Part shown: positions 56,050-64,000 of the stretch, one piece after another
Layout: every line of letters begins with the position of its first letter
How positions within the stretch are numbered: position 1 is the first letter of the stretch
From: Dactylorhiza incarnata
Taxonomy: Eukaryota; Streptophyta; Magnoliopsida; Asparagales; Orchidaceae
Reading direction: 5' to 3'
Length of the DNA: 64,000 nucleotides
Assembly (NCBI GenBank): GCA_033032865.1
Contig: JAWHQI010000263.1
Span: forward strand, 1,984,001 to 2,048,000
Notes under the pieces: model-generated
Databases searched by the model: none
What the model was told of the DNA's origin: nothing
Seen by the model: the letters and a program-made list of their open reading frames with translations, nothing else
Program-made: the position numbers and the translations under genes

Positions 56050-58029
56050 TGTAACACCCCAAAAATCGTGGTTCAGCGAAGTAGGCGGAGTGGTAGTGCT
56101 GCACTTGAAGCAGGCTAAATCTTCCCTTTCTGCTCTTAGCGCACGACCATTTCCCTCTTCGCGCACGACCAGTGATCGTGCGCCAGCGATCGTGCGTTAA
56201 TTCAGAAGAGAATCGAGTTCTGTCTCGGACAGTGCGCACGACCATTTCCCTCTTCGCGCACGACCAGTGATCGTGCGCCAGCGATCGTGCGCCATGTTTA
56301 TTCTGTTCCGCGATTTTGAGCGGAGAAGAAGATCGGACCGTCCAAATCTTTTGGAAATTGATCCAACGGCTAGGTTTAGTTGCAGGAGACCTTTAGTGCT
56401 GATGAGAGGGGGTTAAACCCTCATATTCTCTAAGCCATTCTCTCTCCAAACCCTAGAGAAAGAAGGAGGAGCCAAGGAAGAAGAAGGTAGATCCCGCCAT
56501 TGACGGAGCTCCGGAGCTCCGTTTCGCGAGCCGTTTCCAGATTTGGAGAGTGCAGCCCGGTGCGGTCGTTTCTCTCCGTGTAGAATCTCGGATCTATGGC
56601 GAAAAAGAACGCGACTAGGGTAACGATTCTTCCTCCCGAACTTTGGACTTGTATTTGTCCTTTCATTCCTCTTTCTATGCTTGCATGAGGAATCCCTTTC
56701 ACCAAATGGGTGAAGTGTAGGATTTCCTCAAGTTCTTCGGAACTCCGGGTAGATTGTGTCCGTCCCCGACATTATTGCATGTAGAAAATCTGGTAGTCGT
56801 GCGGATTTAGGCATTTTGTGTGAAGCCTATTCGTGGCCGTGAGCCCGAATCGGTGATGCTTGATTTGCGACGTTGCATTTAGGTTAGGCCTAGAATGCGT
56901 GCCAGAGAATGACTCCGTGAAATCATCTATAGTAATGCGGGAAATAAGTATAGGCGTCTTGTGAAGATGCTAACGAAAGCCCCATGCTTTGAGTTTGGTT
57001 GAAGGCAAACCTTCACCACGAAATTGATGCGGAGCGTATTGCACCTCCCTTGTTGAGTATTCGTGAAACCTAGACCCTTGTGAAGGGGTTAGGTGCGTAG
57101 CGTATAATTAGTGTAGCACTTGAAAGTGCTAAACCCTTACGGGCCGAGGCGAAGCCGTACCCGCGTCGTGTGATAGATCGCGACGATTAGAGCACGGGAA
57201 AAGCTAAACCGAACCCGTTTCCATGCAGATCGGTAAGAGGTCCCTTCCTCAGGAAAGCTGTGTGATCATGGGAGAGGTCGTGGAAGGTGTCATACCTAGA
57301 CCGACCAAAAGCTCTTGTTTCCACCCAAGGTTGTGGCCCTTACGGTGGAGTGTTTTGTGAAATGGATGTTATGATTAGCCTCTTGCGATTGCTTAGGCGG
57401 TTGTGGGGAACCTTCGGGTGAACCCAACCAACATCATGTGCATACCTAGGTTCCCCTCTCTTTTGATGCTCAACCTAGAAGATTGATTGTGCTTGAAACC
57501 TCACCTTGTGTAGTTTGCACTTTCTTTATATTTAGTACTTGTGCTAGTATGTTTGCTTGCAGGGTAGAAGCTCCGCCGCCCCGAAAAAGGGGTGGGGTCG
57601 TTATAATTTGGTCAGCTGTGCTGACCGTTACTTTGTTTGCCACCGCTTGGTGGAATGTTCTTATGCAGGTGCAGGTGAGCCTAGCGGGAAATAGCGGGCG
57701 ATGGCCCTTTGCAATGTTGGCCCTCGAAGGCCAGCCCTTTTCCTGTTATTCGTGTATGGCCGGCCTGCGTGCCGATGTATGCTTTTGGAGTTTTGTGCAT
57801 TGGATGAATGTAAGGCCTTAAGGCCGTAACTCTTATTCAGGATACATTCCTATGATAGTGGACAGTTCTATTTGAATGGTTTAATTAATGCTTCCGCTTA
57901 CGTGTTGTACTCTCGTTTAGTTGTTACTTTTCTGTTTATCACCTTTTAACTCCTAGCTAGTGTGGTTTGTATGGCGTGGGGTCCCGGCCGGACCTACTGT
58001 TATACTATCTGTACTGGAAGGGTGTTACA
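56050..58029 (+). repeat. Tekay-like 5' LTR
   Basis: 1,980 bp, TGTAACACC start and GGTGTTACA end. It includes a duplicated hairpin block (56139-56291). ORFs that run through the hairpins on the minus strand are fusions with the flanking copia and are not genes. Confidence 0.9.
56139..56291. repeat. Duplicated 58-bp hairpin block in the LTR
   Basis: A 58-bp block beginning GCGCACGACCATTTCCCTC and ending CAGCGATCGTGCG occurs at 56139 and 56234 (95-bp step). Each holds GCGCACGA-CCAGTGA-TCGTGCGC, an 8-bp stem with a 7-nt loop, plus a second pairing option with the last GATCGTGCG. The same pair is in the 3' LTR (from about 63088). Confidence 0.85.
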
Positions 58030-58032
58030 ATT

Positions 58033-58043
58033 TGGTATCGGAC
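58033..58043 (+). promoter_or_regulatory. Primer-binding site of the Tekay-like element
   Basis: TGGTATCGGAC, a variant of the tRNA-Met site TGGTATCAGAG, three bases after the LTR end. Confidence 0.75.
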
Positions 58044-58255
58044 TTAAGGCGTCGATCTGTAGTTCAGCGAATTCGGGATGAATTCCTTTTAAGGGGTGGT
58101 GCGCACGGGTTGTGCATTCACCTAAAACGACAAAAACTAATAAGAATGTCCACTTAGGAATGAAAAGAAAACATACTTGTTTGCGGAACCTGAGCGTCCC
58201 ATGATTGATGTTTGATGTGTTTTGGGTCACTAAATTGTGCTTTGCATGATTATAG

Positions 58256-59476
58256 GTGACTAGAAGTGCTGCGGGGCAGTCTCGACCCCGTAACACCGCT
58301 GAAAGTAGTGGGTCGGCTGAAGTGTCAGCGACCACTCCTTCTGCTGAAATGATCAAATTAGTCGCAGAAGCGGTCTTCGCGATGATCAACGCTCAACCCC
58401 AAAGGCTAGTCCAGCCTGCTACTCCTACTCCGGATGTGGCCACTGAGGTTGTTGCTGCAGTGGAACCTGCGGCGGAACCAAGGGTGGAGGCCCCTGTGCC
58501 TGTAGCTGCAGTAGAACCTGCGGTAGCGCCGAGGGTGGAACCTCAAGTTACGCAAGTAGTTGCGGGGCGAGCGCGTGACCAGCAATTAAAGCATTTCCTG
58601 AGCTTTAATCCTCCTACCTTCTCGGGATCTGAGTCCCCAACGGAGGCAGAAGACTGGTTGTCAAGAGTTAGAAGAACTCTGAGGGCGACAGCGACGGACG
58701 AAGCCATGATGGTCACCTTAGCCACTTTCCTTCTTGATGGAGAGGCTGTGCTGTGGTGGGAAGAGCAGGAGCTGCATAAGTTCTGCGGTAGAGATATTAC
58801 TGAAATTACAATGGCTGAGTTTTCAAAGTCGTTCCTCCAAAGGTTTATCCCCTATGCCCAGCGCATTGCGTTGCAAAACCAGTTCTTGAGGTTGACACAA
58901 GGTGATCGCTCCGTTGACGATTACTTGCATGAGTTTACCAGACTGAGTCGCTATGCGGGGTCCTTGCTGGAGGATGAGGAGACAAAGACAAATAAGTTCT
59001 ATGAAGGGCTTCGGGACGAGTTGAGGCTGCTCCTTGCAGGCCCTATGACGTTTGGCTTCCAAGTGATGGTGCAAACTGCCAGATCTTTGGAGTTGGACAT
59101 GAAGAGGGTACAAGCAAGGGGTGTTGTAAAGAAACCTGAGTTTCATGCGCCGGCCTCTCAGTCCAAGTCGGATTTCAGAAGGAACAAAAGGAAGTTCAAA
59201 CAGGCGGAACCAGCTCCTTCAAATGTTTCGGGAGCCACGACCGCGCGGACTCCTATTATGTGTTTCACCTGCGGGAAGGTGGGACACAAAGCTGCGGTGT
59301 GTCGAAGTGGTCCCCCGAAGGCTGGTATTCGAGCGGTGGATTATGCTCGTGCTGCCGAAAAGGGTAAAGCTGCGGAGTCTTCGGCTTCCCAGCACATTCC
59401 GACTCAGCCGAGAGTCTATTCGCTTGGCCAACAAGAAGCTATACGACAAACTGATGTCGTCACAGGTACGAATTAG
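58256..59476 (+). CDS. Gag of Tekay-like element, 406 aa
   Basis: N-terminal ~100 residues are Ala/Pro/Val-rich and partly repetitive ([19 protein letters not shown], then [14 protein letters not shown]). The retrotransposon gag domain follows ([44 protein letters not shown]). A CX2CX4HX4C zinc knuckle [14 protein letters not shown] lies near residue 336. The C-terminus ends DVVTGTN, the point where Tekay polyproteins normally run into protease. Here a TAG follows and pol is in the next frame, so the two are separate ORFs as read. The first codons precede the annotated ATG in open frame; the ATG at 58256 is the first in frame. Confidence 0.85.
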   Translation: MTRSAAGQSRPRNTAESSGSAEVSATTPSAEMIKLVAEAVFAMINAQPQRLVQPATPTPDVATEVVAAVEPAAEPRVEAPVPVAAVEPAVAPRVEPQVTQVVAGRARDQQLKHFLSFNPPTFSGSESPTEAEDWLSRVRRTLRATATDEAMMVTLATFLLDGEAVLWWEEQELHKFCGRDITEITMAEFSKSFLQRFIPYAQRIALQNQFLRLTQGDRSVDDYLHEFTRLSRYAGSLLEDEETKTNKFYEGLRDELRLLLAGPMTFGFQVMVQTARSLELDMKRVQARGVVKKPEFHAPASQSKSDFRRNKRKFKQAEPAPSNVSGATTARTPIMCFTCGKVGHKAAVCRSGPPKAGIRAVDYARAAEKGKAAESSASQHIPTQPRVYSLGQQEAIRQTDVVTGTN

Positions 59477-59538
59477 AAGTTAGCTTTTTCAGCTATATAT
59501 ATAATTCATACTGTGGTACGACTATATGCTTTATTTGT

Positions 59539-62500
59539 GTGCAATTATGTTTCGTCCTAATTTTCAACTATCCGGCGAGAGCTCTATTTGATACGGGTGC
59601 ATCGCACTCTTTTCTGTCCGAGGACTTCGTTGTGCGAATCGGAGTGTCGTCTACCTTCGTAGAGGATAGATTGGAAGTAGTGCTACCCAATGGATCTCGA
59701 ATGAGTGCGGATAGGAAGAGCCGTGTGAAGGTGCGGATCGGATGTCAGGATTTCGACTTGGAAGCGTCGTTATTACCGTTAGCTGAATTTGATGTGATCT
59801 TCGGCATGGACTGGCTCTCGGAGCAGCGGGCATGCATAGATTGCAATACAAAGGAGATCACTCTGGGAAGGGACACCGAAGGAGAAACCATGTTCGCCGG
59901 TATGCGAGGAGCGAGCAAGACGCTGATGTCTGCTCTCCAGGTGGTTAAGGCGGTGAGAAAAGGCGCCGAGTTGTTCTTCACCTTGTTGGAGACTTCAGAG
60001 CCAATGCCCAGGTTATGTGATGTCCCAGTTGTAGCGGAGTACGCCGACGTGTTTCCTAACAAACTCCCTGGGGCTCCGCCTCAGCGGGAGATCGATTTCT
60101 GTATCGAGTTGGTGCCAGGTGCCAAACCTGTGGCCCGCTCACCGTACCGGATAGCGCCAAAGGAATTGGCAGAGCTAAAGGTTCAATTGCAAGAGCTGCT
60201 AGAGCAAGGCTACGTACGTCCAAGTTCATCGCCTTGGAGTGCACCGGTCCTCTTTGTGAAAAAGAAGGACGGGAGCTTGCGTCTATGTATTGATTATCGA
60301 GAGCTAAACAAGTTGACCGAGAAGAACCGATATCCGATTCCAAGAATCGATGATCTATTCGACCAATTGGTGGGGTCGACGGTTTACTCCAAGCTGGACC
60401 TAAGGTCCGGCTATTACCAACTGCGGATAAGGGAATGTGACATTCCAAAAACAGCGTTCAGTACCCGCTTTGGGCACTATGAGTTCACGGTGATGCCGTT
60501 CGGTCTGTCCAATGCACCGTCGGTATTCATGGACTTAATGAACAGGACGTTCCGTGAGTATTTGGATCAATTTGTGATCGTCTTTATCGACGACATTTTG
60601 GTATACTCTCAATCGGAAGAGGAGCATGTAAGGCATCTACACGCCGTTCTGAGCACCTTGAGGAGGAGTCAGCTCTATGCCAAGTTCTCCAAGTACAAGT
60701 TTTGGCTACCGTCAGTAGCATTCCTTGGTCATGTCGTTAGTGGAGATGGAATTGCGGTAGATCCGTCGAAGATAGAAGCGATCCGAGCGTGGCCTTTGTT
60801 GAAAAACGTAGCGGAAGTCCGAAGTTTCTTAGGACTTGCCGGCTATTATAGGCGCTTTGTGGAAAACTTCTCGAGGATCGCACTTCCTCTCACAAAACTG
60901 ACTAGGAATGATCATAAGTTCGTTTGGTCGCCCGAGTGCGCACGAGCTTTTGAAGAACTGAAGAGCCGTCTGACCACGGCGCCCATTCTATGCTCGCCAC
61001 AAGGTACGGAAGGCTACGAAATTTATAGCGACGCCTCAGGAAGTGGTTTGGGTTGTGTCCTAGTGCAGTTCGGGAAGGTAATTGCCTACGGCTCCCGGCA
61101 ACTGAAGGTTCATGAGAGGAATTACCCGGTCCATGATTTGGAGCTAGCGGCCGTGGTATTTGCTCTTAAGCTTTGGAGGCATTATTTATATGGCGTGAAG
61201 ATCGATATCTTTACCGACCACAAGAGCCTCAAGTACTTGCTGGATCAAAGGGAGTTGAATATGCGTCAAAGGAGGTGGATGGAGTTCCTTGGGGACTACA
61301 CCTTCGACATCAATTATACTCTCGGTAAGGGAAACGTAGTAGCGGACGCGCTGAGTCGTCGGGCTCCCGCTCAAGCAAATTGGATTTTGATGCACGATGA
61401 GCGTCTAATCCGCGAGCTGGAAGAAATGGAGATCATTTGCATTGATAGGAGAACGTCTACTTCAACATGCTTGAACTGGACGGAAGTTCAATACGACCTT
61501 GCCGACCGAGTTCGACAAGCGTTGGAGCTGGACGAGAGCATGAAACGCTATAAGGCGGAAACCATTGAGGGGTTAAACGTTGATTTCTCCTTCGAAGACG
61601 ACCTTATGTGGAAACAGGAAAGGTTGTGCATCCCAAACGTTGGCACTCTACGGGCGGAGTTGATGTACGAGGCTCATCATACCAAGTACTCAATCCACCC
61701 GGGGAGCACTAAAATGTTTATGGATATGAAGAAGCTTTTCTGGTGGCCAGGTATGAAGAAAGACATTGCCCTTTACGTGGCCAAGTGTCATACTTGCGCG
61801 TTGGTGAAAGCGGAATGTCAACGTCCCGGTGGGTTTCTGAAGTCCCTGCCGATTCCGGAATGGAAGTTTGATGATATTTCGATGGATTTCGTGCACGGAT
61901 TGCCGAGATCGCAGCATGGAAACGACGCCATCTGGGTGATCGTGGACCGTTTGACGAAGGTATCACACTTCATTCCGAACAGAAAGGATGATTCTGTAGA
62001 GAAGCTAGCAAAGCTCTATGTTGATAGTATTGTGAGGCTGCACGGTGTCCCCCGTAGTATCGTCAGCGATCGTGACGGGCGTTTCACATCGAAAGATTGG
62101 AGGCTTATCCATGAACTGTTGGGCACGAAATTGAAGTTCAGCACGGCCTTCCACCCGCAAACGGATGGACAGACCGAGAGAACCAACAGGACTATGGAGG
62201 ATATGCTCCGAATGTGCACTCTAGATTTTGGAAAGAGGTGGGAAGATCATCTCTACATGATCGAGTTCGCCTACAATAATAGCTATCAAGCCAGTATAAA
62301 GATGGCTCCCTTCGAAGCCCTCTATGGTAAGAAGTGTCGTACGCCGTTGTCTTGGGCGGAAACGGGCGATACTAAGCTATTGAAGCGAAAGGATGTTGAA
62401 GTAGCAACTTCGACGATCCGGGATATACGTGAAAGGCTATTGGTTGCCCAGGATAGGCAAGCAAAGTATTTCAATGCCAAGCATAGGAACCTAGAGTTTG

Positions 62501-62934
62501 CCGTCGGTGACCGGGTTTACTTGAAGATCAAACCGTGCAAAGGGGTATCAAGGATCCGACGCTTGAAAAAGCTCAGTCCAAGGTACTTAGGACCGTTTGA
62601 GATCGTGGAGCGTGTTGGTGATGCGGCTTATCGGCTTGCACTATCTGCAGAGCTGAGCGGTCTGCACGACGTGTTTCACATTTCAGTGTTGAGGAAGGCA
62701 GTGCAAGAGCCTACTCATATCGTTGCGGTCGGCAAAGTTCCGGTTGATAGTGGGTTGTCGACGAAGGTCAAGCCCTTACGCATCGAAGATACCGAAGTAA
62801 AGCAGCTGCTGAACAAGTCCATTCGGATGGTAAAAGTCCGGTGGGATAATTGCGGCCGAGAGGGGCTCTCTTGGGAGAGAGAGCAAGCGATGCTTGCGGA
62901 GTACCCCGAGCTATTTCTCTCAGGTAGTTTATAG
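59539..62934 (+). CDS. Pol of Tekay-like element (protease, RT, RNase H, integrase, chromodomain)
   Basis: Open frame of 1,131 codons ending at 62934. The listed first codon is GTG; the frame is open upstream past 59461 and overlaps gag in the -1 frame relative to gag. Domains: protease [12 protein letters not shown] (~15-25); a conserved [14 protein letters not shown]; reverse transcriptase with [16 protein letters not shown] and [10 protein letters not shown] (~352, FIDD catalytic box); RNase [12 protein letters not shown] (~495); integrase zinc finger [10 protein letters not shown]...[10 protein letters not shown]; catalytic MDFVHGLP and [30 protein letters not shown]; and a Tekay-style C-terminal chromodomain ([19 protein letters not shown]). 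No internal stop is present. It would be functional only if translated from gag by frameshift or splicing. Confidence 0.85.
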   Translation: MQLCFVLIFNYPARALFDTGASHSFLSEDFVVRIGVSSTFVEDRLEVVLPNGSRMSADRKSRVKVRIGCQDFDLEASLLPLAEFDVIFGMDWLSEQRACIDCNTKEITLGRDTEGETMFAGMRGASKTLMSALQVVKAVRKGAELFFTLLETSEPMPRLCDVPVVAEYADVFPNKLPGAPPQREIDFCIELVPGAKPVARSPYRIAPKELAELKVQLQELLEQGYVRPSSSPWSAPVLFVKKKDGSLRLCIDYRELNKLTEKNRYPIPRIDDLFDQLVGSTVYSKLDLRSGYYQLRIRECDIPKTAFSTRFGHYEFTVMPFGLSNAPSVFMDLMNRTFREYLDQFVIVFIDDILVYSQSEEEHVRHLHAVLSTLRRSQLYAKFSKYKFWLPSVAFLGHVVSGDGIAVDPSKIEAIRAWPLLKNVAEVRSFLGLAGYYRRFVENFSRIALPLTKLTRNDHKFVWSPECARAFEELKSRLTTAPILCSPQGTEGYEIYSDASGSGLGCVLVQFGKVIAYGSRQLKVHERNYPVHDLELAAVVFALKLWRHYLYGVKIDIFTDHKSLKYLLDQRELNMRQRRWMEFLGDYTFDINYTLGKGNVVADALSRRAPAQANWILMHDERLIRELEEMEIICIDRRTSTSTCLNWTEVQYDLADRVRQALELDESMKRYKAETIEGLNVDFSFEDDLMWKQERLCIPNVGTLRAELMYEAHHTKYSIHPGSTKMFMDMKKLFWWPGMKKDIALYVAKCHTCALVKAECQRPGGFLKSLPIPEWKFDDISMDFVHGLPRSQHGNDAIWVIVDRLTKVSHFIPNRKDDSVEKLAKLYVDSIVRLHGVPRSIVSDRDGRFTSKDWRLIHELLGTKLKFSTAFHPQTDGQTERTNRTMEDMLRMCTLDFGKRWEDHLYMIEFAYNNSYQASIKMAPFEALYGKKCRTPLSWAETGDTKLLKRKDVEVATSTIRDIRERLLVAQDRQAKYFNAKHRNLEFAVGDRVYLKIKPCKGVSRIRRLKKLSPRYLGPFEIVERVGDAAYRLALSAELSGLHDVFHISVLRKAVQEPTHIVAVGKVPVDSGLSTKVKPLRIEDTEVKQLLNKSIRMVKVRWDNCGREGLSWEREQAMLAEYPELFLSGSL

Positions 62935-62998
62935 CTGAATTTCTTGTTATTTCTGTTTTATAAATTTCGGGACGAAATTCTTTTAAGGGGGGTGGAGT

Positions 62999-64000
62999 TG
63001 TAACACCCCAAAAATCGTGGTTCAGCGAAGTAGGCGGAGTGGTAGTGCTGCACTTGAAGCAGGCTAAATCTTCCCTTTCTGCTCTTAGCGCACGACCATT
63101 TCCCTCTTCGCGCACGACCAGTGATCGTGCGCCAGCGATCGTGCGTTAATTCAGAAGAGAATCGAGTTCTGTCTCGGACAGTGCGCACGACCATTTCCCT
63201 CTTCGCGCACGACCAGTGATCGTGCGCCAGCGATCGTGCGCCCTGTTTATTCTATTCCGCGATTTTGAGCGGAGAAGAAGATCGGACCGTCCAAATCTTT
63301 TGGAAATTGATCCAACGGCTAGGTTTAGTTGCGGGAGACCTTTAGGGCTAATGAGAGGGGGTTAAACCCTCATATTCTCTAAGCCATTCTCTCTCCAAAC
63401 CCTAGAGAAAGAAGGAGGAGCCAAGGAAGAAGAAGGTAGATCCCGCCATTGACGGAGCTCCGGAGCTCCGTTTCGCGAGCCGTTTCCAGATTTGGAGAGT
63501 GCAGCCCGGTGCGGTCGTTTCTCTCCGTGTAGAATCTCGGATCTATGGCGAAAAAGAACGCGACTAGGGTAACGATTCTTCCTCCCGAACTTTGGACTTG
63601 TATTTGTCCTTTCATTCCTCTTTCTATGCTTGCATGAGGAATCCCTTTCACCAAATGGGTGAAGTGTAGGATTTCCTCAAGTTCTTCGGAACTCCGGGTA
63701 GATTGTGTCCGTCCCCGGCATTATTGCATGTAGAAAATCCGGTAGTCGTGCGGATTTAGGCATTTTGTGTGAAGCCTATTCGTGGCCGTGAGCCCGAATC
63801 GGTGATGCTTGATTTGCGACGTTGCATTTAGGTTAGGCCTAGAATGCGTGTCGGAGAATGACTCCGTGAAATCATCTATAGTAATGCGGGAAATAAGTAT
63901 AGGCGTCTTGTGAAGATGCTAACGAAAGCCCCATGCTTTGAGTTTGGTTGAAGGCAAACCTTCACCACGAAATTGATGCGGAGCGTATTGCACCTCCCTT
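62999..64000 (+). repeat. Tekay-like 3' LTR (partial)
   Basis: First 1,002 bp of the LTR, matching 56050-57052 with about ten single-base differences. The remaining ~980 bp lie outside the window. Confidence 0.9.

Larger units (their letters stand above)
56050..64000 (+). mobile_element. Tekay/Del-type gypsy chromovirus, 3' LTR cut by window end
   Basis: LTRs begin TGTAACACCCCAAAAATCG. 5' LTR 56050-58029, primer site, gag ORF, pol ORF, polypurine tract AAGGGGGGTGGAGT (62985-62998) and the first 1,002 bp of the 3' LTR. The LTRs differ at roughly 1% of the visible overlap by eye. The left flank ends AAAAT (56045-56049), the expected target duplication to look for beyond the window. It is inserted in the copia integrase region. 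Confidence 0.9.

Noticed and set aside
55835..56245. 136-codon minus-strand ORF as one protein
   Set aside because: A chance fusion: the first ~65 codons are antisense to the Tekay LTR, the rest is copia integrase.
1..64000. tRNA genes, CRISPR arrays, bacterial operons
   Set aside because: No cloverleaf was found by eye, the tandem arrays lack unique spacers, and the gene content is clearly plant nuclear.

Overview
The window is plant nuclear DNA, probably from a eudicot (inferred). The evidence is nested Ty1/copia and Ty3/gypsy retrotransposons with tRNA-Met primer sites, a FAR1-type Mutator-like transposon (MULE), PIF/Harbinger elements with TAA target duplications, 5S-rRNA-derived repeats and an F-box/FBD gene with two introns. 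No bacterial, organellar or viral genome features are visible. Most of the 64 kb is transposon. Only three candidate host genes remain: an unrecognised 194-residue protein (16293-16877), a low-confidence 154-residue ORF (17263-17727) and an F-box/LRR/FBD gene on the minus strand (36360-39130).

Layout. 1-3950: 5' LTR and gag of a SIRE/Maximus-like copia on the minus strand, cut by the window edge. 3951-5354: LTR-retrotransposon debris. 5355-6979: a composite of three palindromic units built from 5S-rRNA-like sequence, flanked as a whole by a 5-bp duplication (GTTAT). 6980-9075: GC-rich inverted and tandem repeats with Helitron-like tails. 9076-9494: a 5' fragment of the gene at 16293. 9502-16193: a FAR1-type MULE. 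Its coding sequence is split exactly by a 3.1-kb non-coding LTR-like insertion (10815-13928, TSD TGATG). 16226-18908: two candidate genes and a MITE-like inverted repeat. 19084-34035: two copies of one copia element in tandem sharing a middle LTR, inserted in an older copia gag. 35020-36097: a short copia LTR and a Tourist-like MITE. 36360-39130: the F-box/FBD gene. 39530-48480: a PIF/Harbinger derivative whose internal gene fuses a Myb/SANT-like domain to the transposase C-terminus. It holds a 1.4-kb TG-rich minisatellite and a young, apparently intact chromovirus with identical LTRs (39649-45200). 48484-56049: an old minus-strand copia, interrupted by a 5.8-kb non-coding LTR-like element (49640-55460, TSD ATGAG). 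56050-64000: a nearly complete Tekay/Del-type gypsy element whose 3' LTR runs off the window.

The elements form a clear insertion order. The old copia pieces and the Harbinger/MULE DNA transposons are hosts, and the LTR elements lie inside them. Two signals look least ordinary. The first is the palindromic 5S-derived composite. The second is a pair of non-coding, TSD-bounded elements with matching ends (T[G/A]TAACATCC ... GGGTCTT[G/A]CA) and the same internal order: an array of about 157 bp, then an array of short hairpin units. All calls come from reading the sequence; no database search was possible.
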